Notes: a model not told the origin generated them from the sequence alone. Shown: positions 23,203-37,106, numbered from the stretch's first letter. The stretch: DNA of 64,000 nt from Owenia fusiformis (GCA_903813345.2 CAIIXF020000002.1:12108150-12172149), one strand, 5' to 3'. A program made the numbers and translations.

Positions 23203-26200
23203 GTCAGTCCAGGGGAAATGGTAGTTTCACAGCTCTACTTCATTCTTGATCAGTATGCATTTCTAATTTGTGTTAAATAGAATTGTTCTATATATTTTTC
23301 TTCCATATTGCCACAACAATTCACAATAAATTGAACATTTCAAAGTGTGTTCCAAGAAATGTGTCAGTAACTTTATGCCTGGTGATGATTCTACTGGGAG
23401 CCAGGGTCTGTTGGAAGAAGCACACTTATATTTTTGTACAGGAGTCTTACTTGTGCATAAAATGTAAACATGTCCAATCTGTATCTAACATGGGAGAAGA
23501 GATTGAAAGGGATGAATTATGTAACAAATCAAACACATACAGATAATATTGGATATCATTAACCTTTGTTTGTTTATCTAAAATTCAATATCAGATAATC
23601 CATAATCCATGTACTGATATAAAAATCTGGAAAAATGTTGGTAAATATGGCCATTGATGAAATTAAGCATAGGATAAGCTTATGTTTATGTTTATCTTGT
23701 TCCCTAAGGCTGTTGATTTTACCTGTATAAGAGCATAACATATAATGTATAGAGCAAACAAAAAAATAAATCCTATTGTAGTTTTAAAGTCCTCAATCTT
23801 TTCATGTGCCAAGATACTCCAAAATCTCACAATAGGGTTTATATTTTGTTATTTTTTATTTATTTTGAGTCATTTTATGTTTAGTTTGATGATAAGTCAA
23901 GTGATGGCAATGATACCATCAGGTCCATGGTTTAAAATATATGTAGAGGATGGGGAGTGGGAGGAGTGCATATAGGTATGATTTGTCCAGCTGTGTTTCA
24001 TTATTTAGTAAATTATTTTTTTTGTATGGAAGGCATCAGAGTTGACAAAATTCTCTCCCACCCTTTGTCCCCTAATCTTACCATAAACCCTAACCCCAAA
24101 GGTCTGATTATGAACATTCCCATTGGGAGGAAACAGTGAATTCCAGCCAAAAGCTTATAATAAGGCAGACTTTTTGCAAGGTTTTAGTATTTGGTGTAAA
24201 GCTAGAGGTTATTGATAGCAGGGATTATAAGAGACATTTAGGAAATGGGAGTGAGCATAGCGGAACATTACACACACTGCAGTGCTGACATGGTACATAT
24301 TGGAAACGATACATGGATATATAAACACACAAATAAGTACATGTACTTTACAGTTAATTATAAATCAATTGTAGGATAGCATTGGATTTAGCTGGATGAA
24401 GATAAACATACAGTTAATAATGCTAAGAAAATAATAAACAGAATCTATAAACTTCAAAATGGAATGCTGTATTTAAACTTTATTTCTGGAAAGAATTCAT
24501 TAAATCAGGTAAGAGTAGGAGTTGCATTTTAATTTTTGATTTTGTATTGACACAAAATATCTTATTATTATAATATATTGTTATCCTCAGAATTACACCT
24601 CCAGTGTTGAAGAAGTAAGAAGTGATGACAACTATATTTTACCACAAAGGCATCCAGATCCAAAATATCAACTTAAAAACTGTACCTCAAAGCAATTAAA
24701 TATCACAATATTTTATTTGTGATTATGTTAAAATGTATGCTGTAGTGAAACAGAAAACCAGCCAAGTGAACAGGTATATGTATTTGATCTATTGTGAGGT
24801 CCTTTCATGATCTATTATCCCAAGTTAAAGGTCATCCCTTGCTAAATCTTCCAAGCATTATATTAAACATAACTATAGCCTGGTTTGTTAGGCGAAATAT
24901 GGATAATTTACTACCCAGAAGATCAAATCATAGTAAAAAATAATTTATTAAAAACTTTGCTCATTGTGTTTATGCTTTGATGTGTTCCTATGAGCACCTC
25001 TTTTAAGGGATAAAAAAAACATTTGAGATTTTTTGAAAGGAAGGAGCATATAATAGTACAACCTGTTAAAGGCAAAACAGTTACTTTAAAAAACCTTGCC
25101 AAAATTAACTTCAGTTTTGGTAAAAACAACTTTTAAAACTTTTAACTGATGATAAACTTGTGATTTTTGTGAGGTGATTTTTTGTTAATTGATAACACAC
25201 TGTATGGGATTAGCTTCGAATTAAAGTCATCATGGGGATTTCAGGGCTTAATTTATGAGAAAACAGCTATGGACGTGACACCTGAACTCAAGTATTAAGT
25301 TATCTCCCTTTTAAAGAGTGCTTCTCAGGTTGAAGTTGTTGAAAAAACACAGTATCATTGACCAGGCTGGCTTTGTAAGCAGAAGTTAGTGACCAGGTCA
25401 CCATATATACTTCAGAAATATCTTCATGACTGGCGAGAACTGATCACTCATAGTGGTAAATGGTTTATGCATGTACACTACAAGGATATAGGATCAGCTG
25501 GGAGAGGAGTTGGTATGAGTGAAGAATTTGAAGTTATACTATTTATTCAGATTTGAAAGTTTGTTGGATTATGACATTAGGATATTAGGGTTGTGTTTTA
25601 TTAAGATATTACATCTGGATTATACATTAAATTTGGATTATTGATAATCTCCTGGATTATTGGATTAACTAATGAAAGGTAAGAAGGTGTTTGAATTTCT
25701 TCTTGGCTTTGTACTATAAGTAAAATTAAAATAGATATGTAATGGTGTATATAATTTGTCATCAGGGAAGAGGGAATAATTTACATTTCTGACATGAATG
25801 TCTGTAAATCTTTCTAAAGAGTCAGATCTAAGGTGTGACTAAATGTTTGGGAAAGGGACAAAATGCATCCTTCATTCAAAGGACTTCATTTATTACTCAA
25901 TTCAATGGAAAGAAGTGAAATACCCTTGGACCAAGGATGGACAAAATGGTGAGAAGTTTTTTTGTCATTGACATTTTGAGCTCCTTCTCATATGTAGATG
26001 TCAAGATCCTCCCCTGATACATGTCTGCTTTCCAGATGATCAAGGGCTAGTTTTTTCTAAGCAGGACAAATACAGGAAAATAAGATATAGGTGAAAACTC
26101 ACGAAATTGGCTCAAAGTCATTGAAGGAGCAGAATCACATATCATGAGAAATCACAAACTTTTATCAATTCCTTTGTAGAAGGCTAGTTTGAAAACTGTG

Positions 26201-29011
26201 ATTAGAATCCGGATGGGAATCAAGATGAAATAGAAAGTTTCATTCAAGGCTTACTTTTGAGAAATGTTGATGCTTATAAATTGGCTGTCAGGTTGTGGGA
26301 TATGTTTATTCCCAGGAATGCCATCATTCCTCCCTGTTGCGCCCCACAGGAACAATCACTAGTTAATGCTACCACTTGTAATACAAGAGGAATCATCAAT
26401 GTTACATAACATCTTATAATACTTATGTAGAAAATCAGCAAATGTATACTACTATATATATCATATATTGTCAAATCTTGATATACTATCATAGATTAAT
26501 ATTTCACATGAAAGAGGACTTTTTCTGCAATGAGCCACTGGCTACATGAGAAAAATGCTCCAAGGGTGTGATGAATGGTTGATATCTGTTTGTGCTATTA
26601 CTGCCTGTAAGGTTTGAGGACAATAGGCTGATTGAACCAGTGGCAAGATGATATCACCAAGGAGATTAGAAACTAGAGTTTTATTTACTTACCAAGGGAC
26701 CTTCTCATAAATAGATCAGTTTTTCTCACTCTTAGTTAATTGACTTTCTCTGCAGGGGTCTTCTCAGTTGATTTTATATGTAAAAGTGCATTTCATTGAA
26801 TCATTGCTGAATATTGATTGTGCAGGACATTGTGCCAAGCACAACCAATCAGGAATCAGGAATCCTGGAGAATGTTGTCAAACTTGAAAATGTTTTTGGG
26901 TAGAGTACCTTAATAAGGAAAAGTATGATTAAGTAAGATTATCAACTTTGTAAAAGAGATGTTCAGGTACAGAGTGAAAATAGTCTGATTAGGTCAGTAA
27001 AATATATGCTAGACTTAGGGAGCATTGCAATCCCACTATTCATTCTTAATATCAAAAGTGAAATATTGATTCAGATAAAATAAGATTAATTCAATTTTGG
27101 TTGTCTTGATAACACAATCAATATATCATAGATCAAAATGGTAATTGGCCAGAAACTAGAAACTGGGATGGGTCACTCAAGTCTAAGATTGAAATGGAAT
27201 TTAATGTGATTTAGAAATGAAACTAGCTAGACATATTAATTGGGAGATATCTGAGATATGTTTAATGATGAGTATACAATTGAATATTACATAAAGTTGC
27301 ATGATTGTAAGCCTCCCTTAGTCTAACACACAGTCCCATTCTGATTTGTCCCTCTTTCTCTAAAGCTTCTAGCTGTCTTCCAAAGATGGTGAAGACTGGA
27401 ACCCATACAGCCCCTTGAAATGGTGACCCCTTCATTCATTAGCATGTCAAAATTTCCCAATTAACCATATTTCCCCAATTCTGTGCATTAGACTGGCCAA
27501 GATTCACTAAAGTACAGAAATATGGTAAGACCAGGTTGTATATAAAGTTTCAATCAACACAGCAAGTGGTTGAACAAATTCTACCTTCATAGGTTACAGA
27601 TGTAGAACATGTTAGAGTTGAAATTCCTCAATCTATAGAATCATGATTAAAACATACCTGCTTTACTTAAATCATACTTAAAGCCTTAATCTTTCAAATA
27701 AATCAAAATAGTTTGAGATAGTTAAATAACTCATTTATAACTTGGAATTACTCAAAATAACCTAAAGCAACTCAAAATAACTAATTAGATTACTCAAAAG
27801 GGATTGCTTAGAATAGTAAGTACATGTACCTCAAAATATTAAATCAAAATATCTTGAAATAGAGGCTTACCCTTCTCTAAATATGGGAGATGGGGTGAGG
27901 TGGGGATTAGAGTAGGGGTGGGGGATACGTGGGGATTTGTTGCAATTCTACACAACCTGAATCAATATACATTTGGTGATGTATGTGATGAACATCAGAC
28001 TATAGGAAATGGTAGATTGTAGTTTCATTACATCCAGGATACCCAGGAGGGCGAGAAAGTGAGAAAGTGTTAAAATGATGTTGGCAAATTGCTAGATCTC
28101 CCTTGGATTTTCCATTTCATTTGCATAGTAATTTTATAATGAACATGATGGACACACATAGGTGATCATATGAGAGAAAGTTGACAGTCTGTTACTTTTG
28201 TATTTATACATGGTCCCCTATGAACATGGACACATACTGCTGATCATCTGAAAGTTGAAACTATTGACAGTTAATTTTGTACATATAAATGGTCCCAAGA
28301 TACCCCATGCATGCATAAACCTACTTTCTCCCTCTCTCAGCCTATATTGCAAAACCAATAGATGAACGCTGATTAGGTTCTATTCTACAACATCATATCG
28401 ATATATCCTCTCATTCAAACCATCTTATTACTCAAGGGTGCAACTCAATGTAATGTAATGTGGGAAAGCTCAAAAATTAATGTCTGATCAAAGACACTAC
28501 AAACAACTCATTCTACATTGAATTCTTTGTATGGTCTCAGATATTCTCTAACCCCAACCTCTGACCAAATGAAAAACTATAATGTTAGTATGTATGGCAG
28601 ATGTATGTAGTGAACATGAAGTGTCTTCTACAATCAGTGTAAGAGCAATGATTGGCATATTTCACAACTATTGCCAGCTGGGGGTCCCTGCCTGAATTAG
28701 TGCCCTCCAAACCTCAGGTCATCACATTGCAGTTCTGCTGGATACATCCCTTTGAATCATGGGAACTATCATCTCTTGATTTATCATTGACACTACTGGT
28801 TGAACTGTGGGAATTCGCCTCTCATTGCAGTATTGCTACAGGTTTTCTGGGACCTGACCTCTTTATATTATAGTAGTTGAAATGAACTGACCTCTCTTTA
28901 TGGATCTCATGGGAATTTCAACATTCCTCTTTTAGAGGACTCTTCTCTCTCTCATCTACTTAATCTTCAAGGTTTTTCTCTGGTAAATCACTTTCAGAAA
29001 ACGCAATGGCA
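23203..29011 (+). other. Intron 2 sequence, no gene seen
   Basis: Nearly 6 kb of AT-rich intron. I note a low-complexity 'actcaaaataac' patch near 27690-27800 and a G-rich patch at 27885-27940 with several GGGG runs. A possible microexon context at 24591-24614 is discussed under findings. No element with readable termini was found. Confidence 0.55.
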
Positions 29012-29490
29012 TTAGGGGAGGCATCAAAAGATCAATGTCTGATAGAAAACTAAATAAATCTAGTTTGGGGAGGGGGTTAAAGCTATTTCAGTTTGCTATC
29101 CGACAAATTTCAACATTTAAATTTTTCGCAATTTCGACTCGAAATGCCTTGGAATGGTTTAAAAATAAAGACTTTACCAGATGCCTGCATTTAAATTTTT
29201 CGCAATTTCGACTCGAAATGCCTTGGAATGGTTTAAAAATAAAGACTTCACCAAGATGCATGCAACATGGAATATTATGCCTATTGTTGTTGGCACATGT
29301 TTTAAGAATCATAAATAAGTTATAGTATTGGCCCTATGAAAGTCCAAATTGAGTCGCTAAAACATGTGAAAAGTCCGCGATCAACTTTCATTGTATTTAG
29401 TTTTGAGGGGGAGGGGGGGGGGGGGGTCCAACTCAAAACTAGATTTATTTAGTTTCCTATCAGACATTGAACTTTTGATGCCTCCCCTTA
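29012..29490. mobile_element. Harbinger-like MITE with TTA target duplication
   Basis: Terminal inverted repeats starting GGGGAGGCATCAAAAG run for about 52 bp at 29015-29066 and 29436-29487 with only two mismatches. TTA flanks both sides (29012-29014, 29488-29490), the 3-bp TWA duplication expected of PIF/Harbinger-type elements. The interior contains two tandem 74-bp units (from about 29114 and 29188) and a G14 run at 29413-29426. No transposase. The ORF at 29035-29325 translates the tandem units and is not a gene. Confidence 0.85.
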
Positions 29491-30539
29491 CAGTGCTAAA
29501 TATGAGATGAAAGTAGAAATGTAGATTGACTGATAATGCCAAGGAGTATTTTTCTCCTTCAGGAGACAATCAATGGGATGTACTGTAGCTGGTGTACTTT
29601 AGAATACTAGGTTTAGATACCATAAAAGAACTTTAAAAGAACTGAATGATATTTTACCTTTATCATTGTGATTTTTTGATTTATTTGATGAAAAATCACA
29701 AATGGCAATAGTTGAAAACAGAGGTAACTCCTAAAAACCATAAAAACAAAATAAAGAAAATTACAACATTTACTTGGGTTTTGTGCAGTTCCTCTCATTC
29801 TCTCCCAATTATTTTATTTCATTTTGGCATTCACATTTATTGCCAGCATGAGGTTTACATGGTCCAACTGGGTAGTTATCTCTATATATAATACATTTGT
29901 ATGATGTGTAATAATACTTTAGTGCAAAAAGAAGAGAGGTATTGCCAAGTTTGATATAACTGATTGGTAGACTGTATTACTGCAAAAGCACCCAAATTTA
30001 AAATTTCACCCTAGTTCATCTAATTTCATGCTATTTCCAACTTTATCAATGACGTATGTTTCTTGCATTTCTTTGCAATTTAAAGTATGCCCTATTTGAT
30101 CAAATTATTTTGTTAATTTTACTTAATTTTACTTATTATTTGATTTGAAATCAATTAACTGTAGTGATGTTTTACTCAAGGGCAATTTCTGGATTACAGC
30201 TGAGTTTGCCATGTTGAGGTGATATTATATTTTGAATGGCTGTGTTATCATTTTAAACAATTGGAGTATACTTAATGTATATTGCTATATGGCTATATTG
30301 ATACAGCTTGGACAGTTCATTGAGCTAAAAGGATAACTATAAAGTTTATACTTGATCTTACCAAAATTGGATTGGAATACATGTAAATATTGCAGGATCT
30401 GGTACTAATATGGTGTCCTTAGGCTATAGTTCATGGATCGTACAAGGTAGGAAATTATATATTAAATTGATCTAATGTTTATTTTTATATATGTCATCTG
30501 GTGGATGGTCTCTAATTAGTTTTATAGCTTTATAAAACA
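29491..30539 (+). other. Intron 2 sequence, nothing recognised
   Basis: AT-rich sequence with no exon, RNA gene or repeat that I can support. Confidence 0.55.
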
Positions 30540-31078
30540 TTTTATTATATACCCAATATGTAACACTAATCTTGATTGGTCAATACCTAGTCACGTGTTC
30601 CGAAATAGATTTACTATTTCCCTCGGAAAGTTATATTCCCTCAAATGTGACGTCAGCGGGAATATACATTTGAACTATTGCCCGCTGACGTCACAATTGC
30701 AAGCTCTATTACCCTTGGAAACGTCTGCTCATCATCACTACGCAGACGAAAAACAGAAAAATGGAGGATGAGCACAAACACAAATCAACTCCATTCACCA
30801 TGACAGACGTGCGTGAACGATACAATATAAGCAACGTGTATAAAGTTCCCTAAGCTCAATACGTCTGTGTAATTTCAAGTGTTATGATAATCTATTCCGC
30901 GTGTTAAACGCGATTGAATTTGTCAAGTGAGAGTCTCAGAGGCAAAAATTTCTGTTGAGCATCTGATGACGTCACAGCTTATAATTCTAACAATGGACCC
31001 GGGAGGGGGCTTTCTAAGCCTTTTTGGCCTTCGCAGAGCAGAAACGGGACAAGAGTCAGTATAGGGTATATAATAAAA
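30540..31078. mobile_element. 539-bp MITE with TTTTATTATATACCC ends
   Basis: TTTTATTATATACCC at 30540-30554 is perfectly complemented by GGGTATATAATAAAA at 31064-31078. Inside is a perfect 15-bp hairpin, TGTGACGTCAGCGGG (30646-30660) against 30681-30695, with a 20-nt loop and a CRE-like TGACGTCA core. No clear target duplication could be read and no ORF is present. The right end touches the foldback at 31078-31248. Confidence 0.7.
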
Positions 31079-31248
31079 CAAATAGTGACTGCCTAATTTC
31101 GAGCAATAGTGTAAATGATTTCCCCTTGGGAATATCCTCTACAATATACTATTCCCTCAGCCTGCGGCTTCGGGAATAGTACATTGTAGAGGATATTCCC
31201 TCGGGGAAATAATTTACACTATTGCCCTCAATGGCAGTCACTATTTGT
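31078..31248. repeat. Foldback repeat abutting the 539-bp MITE
   Basis: ACAAATAGTGACTGCC at the left edge is the complement of GGCAGTCACTATTTGT at the right edge, and most of the 171 bp pairs with itself: the TTTACAC, GGGAAATAAT, GATATTCC, CTACAAT and ATTCCC blocks each occur on both arms in inverted order. The centre is CCTCAGCCTGCGGCTTCGGG. This is an elongated palindrome with scattered mismatches, probably a foldback element or solo hairpin of the neighbouring MITE family. Confidence 0.8.
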
Positions 31249-32583
31249 ATAATGTTATCTTGTGGGATTTGGGAAAGAAACTTCTTGGAGGATTTATTGT
31301 AAAAGTGTGAAGTGAAAAACCTGGATTAAATGTCTCATGGTTTTATATCTTAGAACAAAATGACCAATGGTCTAATATCCAGTGCTAATTGTCTTAGGGT
31401 CAAATGTCCCTTGGTTCTCATGATTTCACTAACACAAGCCTTTGGCCTGACCAACACATGAATGAAGAGGTACTATTCCCATGCAGGTATATCCATCTTG
31501 TCTGTCTAGTAAATGTCTGCTATGAGTGTGTGATGGATGTGTTCTATCCTCATCACTGATCACTGATTCATTGTCGTGGGATGTACACTTTGGAGATTGT
31601 AGATTTGGACCTCTTTGTAACACATGTTTTCCTTGTCACCTTTAGGCTCATATGAGTTAAATGTATGTTTAACAGGACCTGTCTGGACACTTGAAAATCA
31701 CTTTGAAAATCCTTTTTCTATTTTTTAAAATTTTTATTTTGACTTCTTTGCTGTTTCAGATCAAACTAAATAGCCTAGCCAACCTTTGCTTTCTCCACAA
31801 AACAGACAATTAATATGTAGGAGGCCTTACTGGCCTCTCCCTAATATTTGTTTCTCAAGCCAGTTAGAGAAAGGGTGTTGGGTGATAGGAACATGATGCA
31901 AGATTACATTTAAAATCAAAATGTTAAGACAAAAAAGGAATTGAACTTGTAACTGTAGCTCTATTTAGTATTTGTTCTATTAATTTGTAAAATTCTACAG
32001 AATCTCAGAATGTCTCGTCAAAGAAGGTCAAATAAAGGTCAGTCTTTGACCTTGTATTAACTCTTCTCTATATTGTAAAGTCAAATTATAATAACTGTTT
32101 TATTTAATCACACACTTAATCATTCAAATAATCTAGACTTAATTCCTAATTCTGACACTAACTAAAATTGTTATTAATAACAGTAGAGTTGGCTGTTTCC
32201 ATTAATTTTGCTATTTTTGATTACAGCAAAACTCCTTTTAGGGGAATACTGGAGTAAAGAAGTATATGTCCTGTTATTCCATTGGGGTTAGATTCTGACA
32301 TATTATTGAAGTTAATAGGAGAGAATGATTAAATTAAATTGCGAAAAAGCTCTACATGGGCAGGGGTCATCTGAAATGTTTACTATTCATATTAAGGGCC
32401 AGCTATCTACATGTTATTCAGTTTGTTAAATGCTACAATTTGTACCCACCCCATCCTTGGTCCAAGGGTATTTCACTTCTTTCTGAATTTAAGCATAAAT
32501 GAAGTCCTTTGAAGAAGGGTGACCCACCCTTATTAAGGAAAATGTGAATATCTTGTGAACAATGAAGAGTAAGAGAGTAAGAG
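31249..32583 (+). other. Intron 2 sequence, nothing recognised
   Basis: No exon or element boundary visible. A short run near 31330-31420 repeats 'aatgtc..atggt'-like words in degenerate form. Confidence 0.5.
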
Positions 32584-32789
32584 CAGTGATCTCCCCAGCA
32601 TTAAAGCAAGTGGGCGCAGCACCCACCTGAGATTTTGAAAACAGGCTTGCACCTACCTGAAAATCCATTTGCACCCACTTGAAAATGAGAAAAATCATGA
32701 AAAATAGGCATATTTTGACCAATTTCGGTCTGAATTGTGAAAATGAGAATTTTGCACCCACTTGAGAAAAAATCCTGGGGAGACCACTG
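32584..32789. mobile_element. 206-bp hAT-like MITE
   Basis: The ends CAGTGATCTCCCCAG and CTGGGGAGACCACTG are inverted repeats with a single mismatch in 15 bp, and the CAGTG start is typical of hAT elements. The interior repeats GCACCCACTTGAAAA words on one strand. The flanks share AAGAG but no clean 8-bp duplication survives. The minus-strand ORFs across it read through the element and are not genes. Confidence 0.75.
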
Positions 32790-33508
32790 AAGAGTGTTAT
32801 TCAACTTACACAATCTATGTATGAGTCGATGTGACTAGTTGATGTAGTATTCAAGTTTTGAAATGGGTAGTCAGTATACAAGTTAAGAGGTCTTAATGTA
32901 TTTCTGCAATTATACTCTTGAAAAACAATAAGAAAAACATTGGAATACAAATTCTAGTCTTTTTATTTCTTATTTTATTTCTGTGCTGTGAATTGTCAAT
33001 TTCTGTGGAATTTTGAGTAGGGACTTGAACTTGGAAAGATTGCACTGAACTTTGAAGCACTATGAGTAGAATTAAGTGGCTTAGAGTATGATAGACCAAT
33101 TGATAAAACTCTTCTAAATAAGTCTAAATGTTTAGAGTTCTTTCAAATGTTGTCGAATATTTGGAATTATATGTGCATTAATTTATGTTTTTTCAATCAC
33201 ACAGTTGTATCCCAGAATTAGAATTCATATTTATAAAATGGAAAAATACAATTTAATTTGAAAGTTTTAAGCACAGACCTCCATTATTATACAGATAATT
33301 CACCATACAGTTCATCCTGATGTTTGGTAGGTCATGTTGACCTGATAAAAGTCAGCAATTGCATTTGGGATTTAAGATTGAGTGTTATTGGATTATAACG
33401 ATCCATCTTTGGTTAATGAAACACTTAATATATTTACTGTTGTCTGCAATTATCATTGTCTGCAGCCTTTTCAATATTTAACCTTACTTCTCCTCTATTT
33501 TCTAATGT
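32790..33508 (+). other. Intron 2 sequence, nothing recognised
   Basis: AT-rich, no exon or repeat boundary that I can support. Confidence 0.5.
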
Positions 33509-33818
33509 AGAGCAGACTACCCTCTGCATATAGTTATAAACTACCCTCTGCCTAGTATAGACTATATTGCAGTTAAGTAGCCCGCCCCATGACTTATGCC
33601 CGGGCCCATGACAGCCCCGGTCATAGGAAAACAGGCTAAATGCGTGCTTATTAACTATGTGATAGCGAAATGACCATATATAGAAAGTCGCCCGTTCATG
33701 TATTTCGATGATGAACTCTGAATGGCTCAGTGAGTTCAGAGATTTATTGTGAACTGAAAGAGCGAAGCCAAAACTCTCAAGAAGTGAAGTCGAATGAATG
33801 CAGAGGGTAAGAGCAGAC
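33509..33818. mobile_element. 292-bp MITE with perfect 9-bp target duplication
   Basis: AGAGCAGAC occurs directly repeated at 33509-33517 and 33810-33818. Between them the element starts TACCCTCTGCAT (33518) and ends ATGCAGAGGGTA (33809), a perfect 12-bp inverted repeat. A second ACTACCCTCTGC word sits at about 33540. A 9-bp duplication is characteristic of Mutator-like elements, though the inverted repeats are shorter than usual for that group. The element is more GC-rich than its surroundings and has no ORF. Confidence 0.8.
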
Positions 33819-36800
33819 CATAGTTTTTATAAAATTAAAAAGGGGTTGACATCTAAGAGCAGCTACCATCGGAAAGTTAATAGGCTTAAAATGGCGAAAA
33901 ATTGTCCTTTTGAAACAAATGAATAAATTTTTTCTTCACTCTATTTAGTCACCAGCAGAAGCAGTGAGACATATATTGTCTCCAACTTTTTTAAAATATA
34001 TTTTTTATTTCGTTGTTTTTAAATTGTCAACTGAGTATTTGTCAAGAAATATTTGAAGAACTGCAAAGACATATTTTTAGAGGGAATTTCAAATTGTTTT
34101 AAACCCGAGAAAGTTGTTACTGCAAAATAGATTCATTTAAAGTTTATTCCACTGCAGTTCTGCAGTTTTGTCACTATTTGACTTATTTTCAGATATTGTC
34201 TCATTTTCCTTAAACCTCTTAGAATAAACTATGAACTCCTGACAGGAAATGACTCTCTACTTTATCTAAAACACAAATATAAATTATTCAATTTATCAAA
34301 TCAAATGTACAAATCAAATACAAGGAAGTCAACCAATATTTGGGATGGTCTTTCATAAATACATGCTTAAATGTAATCTCTAAATCAGTTGTTTTCAGCA
34401 CTCTTTTATTCATGAAGAAAAAAGTATGTATGAGTAAAAAGGTTTTTGTATGAAGGTTATCGACTGTTACAAGTATGTGCACTATTTTATTCATATTTTA
34501 TTGTTTTGGATTTTATAGTCATGTTTTGGTATATTTATTAGACATTTTGAATACTTGAAATTAAAATATTTGAATGCTGAAAGAAAAATGACAAGTAAAC
34601 TGATTAGAAAAAGATCGTAAACATTTTTCGAAAAAGAGTCAAGGCCGCTTAGTGTTAAAATGATTAATATTGATATTAAATTCCATGTCCGAAAGTAAGA
34701 TTGATATTCATCCAATAATTTTTGAATAAATTGGGATGACAGAATCGCATTCACATATCCCTTTATAGTTCTCTGATGATAAAAAAGGAAAATAAAGACT
34801 AAAATAGGAATATAGAGACAAACATAGGAAAATATAATCAAAAATAGGAAAATAGAATTTGTTGACAATCTGTGTTGATTTTTACAAAATACACATATAG
34901 ATTTATCTTGATCAACCCCTCAACTTCTCTATTCAATATTCTCAAAAAAGCAACTTAATAAAAAGTTCCTTTGAGAATCATTTTCAGTGTACATTCTTAA
35001 GTAAGTGGTACTTTAGGGAATTGTTTTACAATAAGTAAGTTAGAGTAGAAATTCTATATTATTAGCTTATAACACTGCAATTTCCTGTCAAAGAGCTCTA
35101 GATGAGACTAGAATATTATACAACAATTACATCATGGAACTTACAAACAGTTTTTTGTGGCATGATTGAGGAAGGCAGACATCTAAATAGTAAGTTAATT
35201 AAAAGTACACAAAGTCATAAATGATAACTTCAGTGCCACATCTGATCTAATATGGTTTCTAGCAAGCTAATATGGGTTTTTGCAAAGTATCATTTTAGTT
35301 TTAGCAGTGTCATTATTGATATGCTTTATAGGAGTTAGATTTTGGATTGCAGTGTGTCTGCTTATCACAGATCTGACAATGGTTATGTAGATGACTGCCC
35401 CTTGATCCATCAAGGTATTTCATATGACTGAAGGAATACACTGGATTAACAGTATGAGGTGTCGACTGTAGATGCATGCTAAATACTATCAGAAAGAACA
35501 TTTGGCAACATTTTCAAGCAGAAACCCCACAAAATTGTATCAAAACCATTTCTATGAAAAAATGTTCCTGTTATTATTCTTTGAAGCTTGTTTATGAAGA
35601 TGTTCGCACCAGGGAACAAGTTAATCAAAACTGGAATTTCATTTATGACATTGCAAGTCATCTTGGCTTTCTAAATGAAAAATTAACAGTAACACATTGA
35701 AGAAAAGTCACTTAAAATGTCAACAGTTGAAGAAGTCTTGATGACCTTATTTCATTCAGGTTATTATTTACTATGATTATTTCACATATTTGCAAGATTA
35801 TATTACTAACATAAAATATAAATATAATCTACATCTTTAATATCTGTGTTAGGAAGACATTCTGGAAAAAAGTCTTTGAATGATAATTGTTATCACATGA
35901 CATTGAACAGTGTAACAGTATGATAGAAGATCATAGCCTTCTGTCAGTTCCTCTCCAGAAGATATTGCTAGTTCAAAACAGAAGTATGATAAGTGTCAGT
36001 ATTATGCAACAAAGCATCATGATAAACCATGTGATATCTCAATTCTTCTCAGCCAGGATATGTCTCATCTTTCTGTTTCCAAGGTACGTGAATCAGAAAG
36101 ATGTGATGAGTATAACAATAGTGTAAGAGGAGTGAATGTATATATTTGCATCATATACCCAGATCTCAATGACTAGAATATAACCCTTTGACTTGTACAA
36201 ATCTTAATAACAGATCAATATTCAACCAATCAGAGAGCACCATAGAGTCTTGTATATATTTTTGCACATAAGAAACTGTCTTTTGATTGGCCTATTGAGT
36301 ACATAGATTTGTTGGTTAAATGAAGAGTATGGCAATCTCGAGTATTCTAGCTACAAAGGGTAAGCAGCAACATCAGAAGCCAGCAAGAAAAATACAAACT
36401 AGGTCCACATCTTTAAAACTGTGGAAGGAGTTAATCAAAGGGGGAATTTAATATATGAGATTTTAAGCCAAGATGTTGATGAAGTCAAGGTGACATTGCA
36501 AGATCATTTTATATCCAAGTTCTCACCCTGGCATATCAAATCAATGAAAGCAGTAGATCATTTAGCATGCTTTAGATTCATTACTTAGAATATTGATTCA
36601 TCTTGTAGATTTCTTATTAATCTGGATTTGAGTTTCTCAAATATCGGAGGTAAAAAGATTTTGTGTTGTGATTGTACAAAGATTATATGGACACCCTGTA
36701 TAATGTTCCTGGATTGATTATTGACTAACCTGGTCTACAAAAATGATAATTGGCGTGATAATCTTGTTCAGATTTGGGACAATCATATTGTTATAATACA

Positions 36801-37106
36801 TGGTACATAATAACATGGGTCCATCAGTGTACAAATGTATTCTTTTCATTTGCACAAATAAACTATTCATCTTGTCTGTGTTATTACCTAATTCAATATA
36901 TTCCTTTTTAATGCATAACGTTTAGCTAGCAGATCCTATTTCAACACACAAATGACTGATTACCTGTTTGAAGATTATAAGCTTAATATGATCTATTATA
37001 TCTACAGTATTTCTTGCACTATTTTTCAGAGAATCATTTCCAATACTAATACTTAAGTACATTGGTAATTTCAGTTGAAGGCCCATCTCCCCAAAGATGA
37101 CTTTAT
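33819..37106 (+). other. Intron 2 sequence, no gene seen
   Basis: AT-rich sequence. The 125-codon minus-strand frame at 34491-34868 is rich in F, I, L, Y and S from A/T-rich codons and looks like chance. The frame at 35476-35700 has no splice context. No ordered repeats found. Confidence 0.5.

Noticed and set aside
34491-34868. 125-codon minus-strand ORF resembling a membrane protein
   Set aside because: Its hydrophobic look results from A/T-rich codons (F, I, L, Y); there is no signal for splicing, no homology I recognise, and the upstream sequence is equally AT-rich.
35476-35700. 74-codon plus-strand ORF with a protein-like C-terminal half
   Set aside because: I could find no acceptor/donor pair in a matching phase and no motif; kept out of the annotation for lack of support.
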